From: Pontibacillus chungwhensis
GTDB taxonomy: Bacteria > Bacillota > Bacilli > Bacillales > BH030062
Direction of reading: 5' to 3'
Assembly: GCF_030166655.1 (NCBI RefSeq)
Contig: NZ_CP126446.1
Span: forward strand, 1,674,001 to 1,738,000
Length of the DNA stretch: 64,000 nt
Shown: positions 58,966 through 64,000 of the stretch, in pieces
Layout: every line of letters starts with the position of its first letter
Position numbering within the stretch: position 1 is the stretch's first letter
Program-made: the position numbers and the translations under genes
Notes under the pieces: generated by a model
Told to the model about the DNA's origin: nothing
The model's input: only the letters and a program-made list of their open reading frames with translations
Database searches by the model: none

Positions 58966-58991
58966 AGGCTGCTTTCAACAGAAAGCAGCCT
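58966..58991 (-). terminator. Hairpin at the end of ykuE
   Basis: AGGCTGCTTTC and GAAAGCAGCCT form a perfect 11-bp stem at the ykuE stop codon. The minus-strand T-run is weak (TTATTCC). Confidence 0.65.
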
Positions 58992-59859
58992 ACGTTTGTT
59001 TTAATGTATGAATCGTGTATTCAGGACGGCATAAGAATCGGTATGGTTCCCTGGTTGTTCCAATTCCGCGACTTACATATAAAGATAGAGGAAAGGCACC
59101 AATAGAATACCACCCCTCCACGTATCGTTCTGCTAAAGGAGGTGTAACCAGGTGGCCTAAGAAGGGGATTTGTACTTGTCCTCCATGACTGTGGCCTGAA
59201 AGCTGTACATCCACCTTGTAGTGCTTAACTGATTCAGCATAATCAGGCTCATGACAAAGGAGGATGGTAAAGAGCTCATCGTTATTTCCTCCAAGGGCTT
59301 TCTCAATATTAGGTTTCCCCAACATGACGTCATCAAGGCCTGCTAAGAGAATCTGCTCTCCTGAATTGTCAATTAAAGCTTGATTATTTTGGAGCAGTGT
59401 AAATCCAGCTTCCTTCATCGTGTTGGCAATTACTTCTGTGCCATAACCCCCATGGTCATGGTTTCCGTAAATCCAATACTTACCCATAGGTGCTTCTAGC
59501 TTACTTAATATAGCGGCAACTTTTTCAAAAGTTAGAGTTGTTTCCTTGTCAGGTGCATCAATAAGATCCCCTGTAAATAATAAAAGGTCAGGCTCGTGAG
59601 ATTGAATCGATTCTATAAGTTGCTGGAATTGTCCCAAATCATAGTGGAATCCAATATGCGTATCGCTAAATTGTAAAATCTTTTTATTATGAAAAGAGGC
59701 GGGGATCTTTGCAGAAGAGATGGTCTCTTCTTGGACGGTAAGCATAGATGGCTCAACGTACCGAGCGTAATAATAAGTGCCCCCTCCGATACCAAACAAA
59801 CCTAAAACGCTTCCGAAAAGGCGCTTCATGAATGTTCGACGAGTGATAGGTTTTGACAT
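58990..59859 (-). CDS. ykuE: Tat-exported metallophosphoesterase (YkuE)
   Basis: 289 residues from the ATG at 59859. The N-terminus has a twin-arginine signal (TRRTFMKR) before a hydrophobic stretch (GSVLGLFGIGGGTYYYARY). The calcineurin-like metal ligands follow: DTH, GDLID, GNHDH, and later HEPD and GHSHGG. B. subtilis YkuE is a known Tat substrate that binds metals and the cell wall. It lies in the conserved ykyB-ykuE-ykuF order. Confidence 0.92.
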   Translation of the reverse strand: MSKPITRRTFMKRLFGSVLGLFGIGGGTYYYARYVEPSMLTVQEETISSAKIPASFHNKKILQFSDTHIGFHYDLGQFQQLIESIQSHEPDLLLFTGDLIDAPDKETTLTFEKVAAILSKLEAPMGKYWIYGNHDHGGYGTEVIANTMKEAGFTLLQNNQALIDNSGEQILLAGLDDVMLGKPNIEKALGGNNDELFTILLCHEPDYAESVKHYKVDVQLSGHSHGGQVQIPFLGHLVTPPLAERYVEGWYSIGAFPLSLYVSRGIGTTREPYRFLCRPEYTIHTLKQT

Positions 59860-60034
59860 AATTCGTTCACGCCTTTTATCCATTTCATTCCCGTTAAGGG
59901 ATAGTAGCATTATAGCATGTCTTAATCATTCATATCGTTCATTTCAATATATGAAATGAAATTGAAAAATTAGAATGGTTTGAAAGGGTTTTCATGGGTG
60001 TGTAAAGAATTTATATGCAAAGGAGGAATGGCTC

Positions 60035-60802
60035 ATGAAAGATGAAGTTGTCATTGTGACAGGTGGATCAAGTGGTATGGGGAAGTATATGGCTCAGAAA
60101 TTTGCAGCAGAAGGAGCCAATGTGGTTATTACAGGCCGGAACCAGGAGCGGCTGAACGAAGCAAAAGCTGACATTGTAAAGAACACAGATGGGAACGTTC
60201 ACACGATTGTCATGGATGTGAGGAAGCCAGAGGATGTAGAGAGAATGGTGGAAGAAACAGTTCAAACTTACGGTGGTCTCGATCATCTTGTTAACAATGC
60301 TGCTGGAAACTTTATTTGCCCTGCTGAAAAATTATCTGTGAATGGCTGGAATTCGGTCATTGATATCGTTTTAAATGGTACCTTTTATTGTTGTAAGGCA
60401 GCTGGGGATTACTGGATGAAAGAAGGAACAAAGGGAAATATCTTAAATATGGTTGCTACATATGCATGGGACGCTGGAGCTGGTGTCATCCACTCGGCAG
60501 CTGCCAAGTCAGGTGTTTTATCCATTACACGAACGCTCGCTGTAGAGTGGGGATACAAGTATGGAATACGTACAAACGCCATTGCCCCAGGCCCAATCGA
60601 ACGAACAGGTGGTGCTGATAAGTTATTTGAATCAGAAGAAGCCGCAAAACGAACTTTAGAATCTGTACCCTTAAAGCGTCTTGGACAACCAGAAGAAATA
60701 GCAGAGTTAGCCAACTTTATCCTTTCTGATAAAGCGTCTTATATGAATGGAGAAGTGGTTACTTTAGACGGAGGACAATGGTTAAATAAGTTCCCATTTT
60801 AA
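60035..60802 (+). CDS. fadH: 2,4-dienoyl-CoA reductase (FadH/YkuF), SDR family
   Basis: 255 residues. SDR cofactor loop TGGSSGMGKYMA, NNAAGNF and the distinctive end GEVVTLDGGQWLNKFPF match B. subtilis FadH. The usual SDR catalytic Tyr is replaced in the HSAAAKSG segment (Lys kept), as in peroxisomal-type dienoyl-CoA reductases. It uses NADPH to reduce 2,4-dienoyl-CoA in beta-oxidation of unsaturated fatty acids. AAAGGAGG lies upstream of the ATG. Its location between ykuE and ykuI is as in B. subtilis. Confidence 0.9.
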   Translation: MKDEVVIVTGGSSGMGKYMAQKFAAEGANVVITGRNQERLNEAKADIVKNTDGNVHTIVMDVRKPEDVERMVEETVQTYGGLDHLVNNAAGNFICPAEKLSVNGWNSVIDIVLNGTFYCCKAAGDYWMKEGTKGNILNMVATYAWDAGAGVIHSAAAKSGVLSITRTLAVEWGYKYGIRTNAIAPGPIERTGGADKLFESEEAAKRTLESVPLKRLGQPEEIAELANFILSDKASYMNGEVVTLDGGQWLNKFPF

Positions 60803-60841
60803 ATGAGTGGGCTTCTCAGGATTGAATAGACACATAAGTAA

Positions 60842-60878
60842 AGAGACAATTCCCTATAGGGAGTTGTCTCTTTTTTTA
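60842..60878. terminator. Bidirectional terminator
   Basis: AGAGACAATTCCC and GGGAGTTGTCTCT form a 13-bp stem (one wobble), followed by seven T. Confidence 0.93.
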
Positions 60879-61511
60879 TAATACATAATAGAAAATCGTG
60901 AAGAAATGCATGGCAGAACCGGCCAATACGAATAGGTGCCAGACTGCATGATGAAACGTGAAGCTTCTCCACACGTAAAAGATTGTACCCACCGAGTAAA
61001 GGACACCGCCTACCACTAAAAGGACTAAGCCTCCAAAAGCTAATTTTGTAGCAAGAGGGTTCCATGCTAGAACGATAATCCAACCCATCAAAACATAAAA
61101 TACAGTTGATAGGACTACAAATTTCTTCACAAAGAAAACCTTAAACACGACTCCAAAGATCGCAATACCCCATACAATTCCGAATAACGTCCATCCTAAA
61201 GGACCTCGCAATACTACAAGTAACAATGGAGTATATGTGCCTGCGATAAATAAGTAGATGGCAGCGTGGTCGAAAATCTCAAATAGATCTTTCCATTTTC
61301 CATCTGGCATGCCATGGACCATAGTTGAGGAAAAATACAAGAAGATCATCGTTGCACCATAAATGGATACCGATACGATCTGCCAAGCATTTCCGTTCAT
61401 GGAGGCATTTACAACCAACAACACTAAAGCAGCAATACTTAGTAAAACACCAATACCGTGTGTGACAGCATTTACAATTTCTTCTCGCTTTGTATACGTA
61501 TGTGTTTCCAC
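60876..61511 (-). CDS. trhA: Hemolysin III / PAQR family membrane protein
   Basis: 211 residues with seven membrane helices and the conserved PAQR-type metal residues: Ser and His in SSTMVHG, Asp and His in FDHAAIYLFIAG, and His in HHAVWHLFVLAGSAMHFF. Bacterial members influence membrane fluidity and are named YqfA/YplQ/TrhA; despite the name, haemolytic activity should not be assumed. Inserted between fadH and ykuI on the opposite strand. Confidence 0.9.
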   Translation of the reverse strand: METHTYTKREEIVNAVTHGIGVLLSIAALVLLVVNASMNGNAWQIVSVSIYGATMIFLYFSSTMVHGMPDGKWKDLFEIFDHAAIYLFIAGTYTPLLLVVLRGPLGWTLFGIVWGIAIFGVVFKVFFVKKFVVLSTVFYVLMGWIIVLAWNPLATKLAFGGLVLLVVGGVLYSVGTIFYVWRSFTFHHAVWHLFVLAGSAMHFFTIFYYVL

Positions 61512-61800
61512 ATTCAGAACCTACCTCATTCTTAATTTCTTTAATTATAACGCTTTTTAACCTTTTCTACCAAATCTTTCTCTCTTAATAAAGAAAATCT
61601 TTACTTTTCTTGCACCTAGCTAAACGTTGATCGGATTTCAATGGTCGTGCGTGAAGGGGCTTTAAAACCTCACGCTATCCGCAGATGGCTTCGAGGGAAA
61701 ACTTTTAAAACTGCCTATATCTTTTCCTAGAATTCCGATAAAATAGTACAATAAAGAAATGAATGAAGACGTAATTGGAAGAACCAGGAGGGATGCGCGC
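61512..61800. other. 289-base intergenic region before ykuI
   Basis: Separates divergent trhA and ykuI. A TAAAAT -10-like element lies about 60 bases before ykuI. I looked for a c-di-GMP riboswitch and do not recognise its core. A weak hairpin region lies around 61655-61700. Confidence 0.4.
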
Positions 61801-63015
61801 GTGGATCCGTTAGATGTAGTCAGTCATTTAGAAAGAGTCAAACCTGTGTATCAGCCTGTTTTCTCTGCTGTAAAGCACGATATCATCGGATATGAAGTGT
61901 TAGGGAGATACTGGCATGAAGGAGAATGGGTCAGTTTAGGGACATTTTTCCATGATGCTCAGGTACCAGAGGATTTTAAATTAGAGGTAGATCAATATAT
62001 TCTGCAAATGGCTATTGGGGATATGGTTGAACATGATATGAAAGGCAATCTATTCATTAACCGAAATGCCAAACAGCTTATGCTTGAAAATGGTGAACCC
62101 TTATTGTCCACCTTGCACGATTATGAGGACAAAGGTTTTGACATGAGTCGGATAGTTCTTGAAATCACAGAACATGATTTTGATGAAGATTTTGAAATGT
62201 TGAACCATTTATTGCTTTACTATAAAACATACGGGATCCAAATTGCTGTTGACCATGTGGGCGCGAAGAGCTCGAATTTAGATCGGTTACGCCAATTAGA
62301 ACCCCATATTCTTAAAGTTGATTCAAAGATCCTTTCAGGGGTCGACTCTAGTGGGTACCAGGACATCATTTATTCTCTTTCTATGCTTGCAAGAAGGATT
62401 GGGGCAGCGCTACTATTCGAGAATATCGAAGATTCATATCAGTTATATTATGCCTGGAAACATGGGGGACGTTATTATCAAGGGTTCTATTTGGCACGAC
62501 CTTCATTTTCGTTTCTAGAACCATTCAGCCAGCAGCCCCTTATTAAAGAGCAAGTGGATGGCTTTATTAAACGAGAGAAGAATCTAATAGAGGAACGCCT
62601 TGCTCATGTTCTTCGTTGGGATCAGAGAGTGAGGGGATTGTTGGATCACTGGGATGGACCGAAACGAGTGGACTCTTTCTTAGAGAGGGTGACCGGGTAT
62701 TTTGATGAAGAAAGTTTTCGGATGTACGTATGTGACAGCAATGGGCGTCAAATTTCTTCAAACTTTAGAAAAAGGGAAGAAGATTGGGTCAAAGAGATCG
62801 ATATCCTCGGAACGAATTGGGCATTTCGACCGTACTTTTTAGAGAATATGGTACAAATGAGGTTGTGGAATAAAGGGAGGCTTTCTGAGCTTTATTCAGA
62901 TATTGAAACAAGAGAAATGATTCGTACCTTTAGTTTCCCATTATCGGCCCATCATTACATATTTATAGATATTAAGTATGCTTATATATATGACAATGAG
63001 TCCTTGCTGATCTGA
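61801..63015 (+). CDS. ykuI: YkuI-type degenerate EAL protein with C-terminal sensor domain
   Basis: 404 residues from the GTG at 61801 (CAGGAGGG eight bases upstream), giving MDPLDVVSHLERVKPVYQPVF, which aligns with B. subtilis YkuI. The EAL fold (about 15-250) has EVLGRYW in place of EAL, ITEH, and AVDHVGAKSSN where active enzymes have DDFG. A linker helix and a PAS-like YkuI_C domain (about 290-400) follow. The B. subtilis protein binds c-di-GMP but does not cleave it and influences exopolysaccharide. The same is expected here. Confidence 0.9.
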   Translation: MDPLDVVSHLERVKPVYQPVFSAVKHDIIGYEVLGRYWHEGEWVSLGTFFHDAQVPEDFKLEVDQYILQMAIGDMVEHDMKGNLFINRNAKQLMLENGEPLLSTLHDYEDKGFDMSRIVLEITEHDFDEDFEMLNHLLLYYKTYGIQIAVDHVGAKSSNLDRLRQLEPHILKVDSKILSGVDSSGYQDIIYSLSMLARRIGAALLFENIEDSYQLYYAWKHGGRYYQGFYLARPSFSFLEPFSQQPLIKEQVDGFIKREKNLIEERLAHVLRWDQRVRGLLDHWDGPKRVDSFLERVTGYFDEESFRMYVCDSNGRQISSNFRKREEDWVKEIDILGTNWAFRPYFLENMVQMRLWNKGRLSELYSDIETREMIRTFSFPLSAHHYIFIDIKYAYIYDNESLLI

Positions 63016-63042
63016 TACTCTTAAGTTCGATCTACACATAAA

Positions 63043-63076
63043 AAGGAGCTTGGAATTTTCCAAGCTCCTTTTTTTC
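63043..63076. terminator. Bidirectional terminator
   Basis: AAGGAGCTTGGAA and TTCCAAGCTCCTT form a perfect 13-bp stem with a 2-base loop flanked by A-run and T-run. Confidence 0.93.
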
Positions 63077-63094
63077 ATTCTTCAGTTGCTGGTT

Positions 63095-64000
63095 TTAATT
63101 ACAGCAATCATCTTTTTCATGGGGGAGCACAGATTGACTTTCTATTTGAATGGTAGAGTGAGTGATTTCGTGCTCGCTCTTTAATAGCCCTACTGCCTTC
63201 TGGAGTAATAGGTCACGTTCACATTCCTTGTCCACGACTAGATGACAGGTTAGGGCTGGGAATTCATTGGTGATAGACCAGATGTGGAGGTCATGAACAT
63301 CCACTACGTTTGCGAGTCCTTTTAAATCTTCATGGACTTTTTCTACGTTTATTCCTTCAGGTTTTCCTTCCATTAAAACGTGGAAAGAATCTTTTGCAAT
63401 GCGGTACCCACTTGTAATGATAAGTAAGGCTACGAGAACACTTGCAATGGGATCGGCAATATTCCAGTTGAAGAAATAAATAAGAATACCTGCGATAATT
63501 GCACCGATAGAGCCAAGCAGATCCCCTAACACGTGTAAGAAAGCACTTCTAAGGTTTAGATTTTCTTCTGTATCCCCTCTCATAAGGATCCAGGCAACGA
63601 GGATGTTTACCACTAACCCTATGAAAGCAACAATCATCATTCCCATACTGACATTAGGTGGATCTAAAAAACGGTTGTAAGCTTCCCAGAATATATATAG
63701 AGAGATAACGATTAATGTTACCCCGTTTAAGAAAGCGGCCAAAATCTCGAATCGTTTGTAGCCGTATGTCTTCGCTTTTGTAGCAGACCGTTCTCCTACT
63801 TTAAATGCTACTAAACTAAGGCCAAGGGCTGCTGCATCACTTAACATGTGACCCGCATCTGAAAGTAAAGCGAGACTATTCGTTATGATACCTCCAACAA
63901 CTTCTACAATCATAAAACCAAATATAAGAATGAAACTCCACATTAAGGCGGTTTTGTTAGCGCCATGTGAGTGGTCGTGCCCGTGGCTATGACCATCGTG
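63095..64000 (-). CDS. czcD: Cation diffusion facilitator, CzcD type (gene cut by window end)
   Basis: The reading frame remains open to base 64000, so the N-terminus is outside; about 301 residues are present. The visible N-terminal part is a histidine-rich loop (HDGHSHGHDHSHG) before six membrane helices; metal site residues are HMLSDAAAL in helix 2 and the HVLGDLLGS motif in helix 5. A cytoplasmic C-terminal domain ends in DDCCN. It exports Zn2+, Co2+ or Cd2+ in exchange for H+ or K+. The regulator, if adjacent, lies outside the window. Confidence 0.88.
   Translation of the reverse strand, partial: HDGHSHGHDHSHGANKTALMWSFILIFGFMIVEVVGGIITNSLALLSDAGHMLSDAAALGLSLVAFKVGERSATKAKTYGYKRFEILAAFLNGVTLIVISLYIFWEAYNRFLDPPNVSMGMMIVAFIGLVVNILVAWILMRGDTEENLNLRSAFLHVLGDLLGSIGAIIAGILIYFFNWNIADPIASVLVALLIITSGYRIAKDSFHVLMEGKPEGINVEKVHEDLKGLANVVDVHDLHIWSITNEFPALTCHLVVDKECERDLLLQKAVGLLKSEHEITHSTIQIESQSVLPHEKDDCCN

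Noticed and set aside
1-64000. Insertion sequences, prophage, CRISPR arrays, tRNA and rRNA genes
   Set aside because: No transposase, integrase or phage proteins, no regularly spaced repeats, and no recognisable tRNA cloverleaf or rRNA sequence were seen.

Overview
The window reads as a chromosome segment of a low-GC, spore-forming, pigmented member of the Bacillaceae, most likely a moderately halophilic genus such as Halobacillus or a close relative. The reasons are the strong AGGAGG-type ribosome sites, the many GTG and TTG starts, the sporulation-linked small genes (Spo0E-like, YjcZ-like, DUF6254), several proteins recognisable as Bacillus subtilis orthologues (YhdN, YwpF, YndM, PatA, CheV, YkyB, YkuE, FadH/YkuF, YkuI), and a C30 carotenoid cluster of the Halobacillus/Planococcus/Staphylococcus kind. 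I see no tRNA, rRNA, CRISPR array, insertion sequence or prophage. Genes are dense, and most transcription units end in clear intrinsic terminators, many of them shared by convergent genes.

Layout. 1-6 kb: end of a CoA-disulfide reductase gene, a secreted nuclease lipoprotein, an ECF sigma factor with a DUF4179 anti-sigma-like partner, an aldo/keto reductase, and an autoregulated TetR-OsmC pair. 6-16 kb: a membrane-anchored penicillin acylase, a CPA1 Na+/H+ antiporter, a sirtuin, a nitroreductase, a DrrAB-type ABC exporter and a methyltransferase. 16-18 kb: a sulfur island with two rhodaneses behind a promoter carrying a CsoR/CstR-like operator, followed by a rhodanese-metallo-beta-lactamase fusion that has lost the catalytic residues of both domains. 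18-26 kb: a glyoxalase-fold protein, a sensor kinase/response regulator pair divergent from a three-gene ABC-2 exporter (bacitracin/lantibiotic-immunity type), an acetyltransferase and CorA. 26-34 kb: several unknown membrane or secreted proteins, an SDR, an HD protein, YwpF, a KtrB/TrkH potassium channel subunit and a GGDEF-EAL protein. 34-44 kb: a YjcZ-like peptide, a B12-binding radical SAM protein, and the carotenoid cluster as two convergent, translationally coupled operons. 44-52 kb: a PAS-GGDEF cyclase, DoxX behind a textbook Rex site, an HtrA-like protease with a zinc-ribbon/FxLYD membrane partner, signal peptidase I, a PilZ protein and an ATP-grasp protein. 52-64 kb: a region that matches the B. 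subtilis patA-cheV-ykyB-ykuE-ykuF-ykuI gene order with extra genes inserted (patatin, SCO1, hemolysin III), ending in a CDF zinc exporter cut by the window edge.

How the genes fit together. Four themes recur: envelope and antibiotic stress (sigma/DUF4179, kinase-regulator-ABC, HtrA-like pair, DrrAB); redox and reactive sulfur handling (CoA-disulfide reductase, rhodaneses, OsmC, nitroreductase, DoxX with a Rex site); membrane protection by glycosylated C30 carotenoids; and cyclic-di-GMP signalling (GGDEF-EAL at 32 kb, PAS-GGDEF at 44 kb, PilZ at 51 kb, a degenerate YkuI-type EAL receptor at 62 kb). The most unusual item is the double pseudoenzyme at 17051-17980. The most coherent pathway is the carotenoid cluster, whose CruF-like gene predicts a hydroxylated C30 glycosyl ester.
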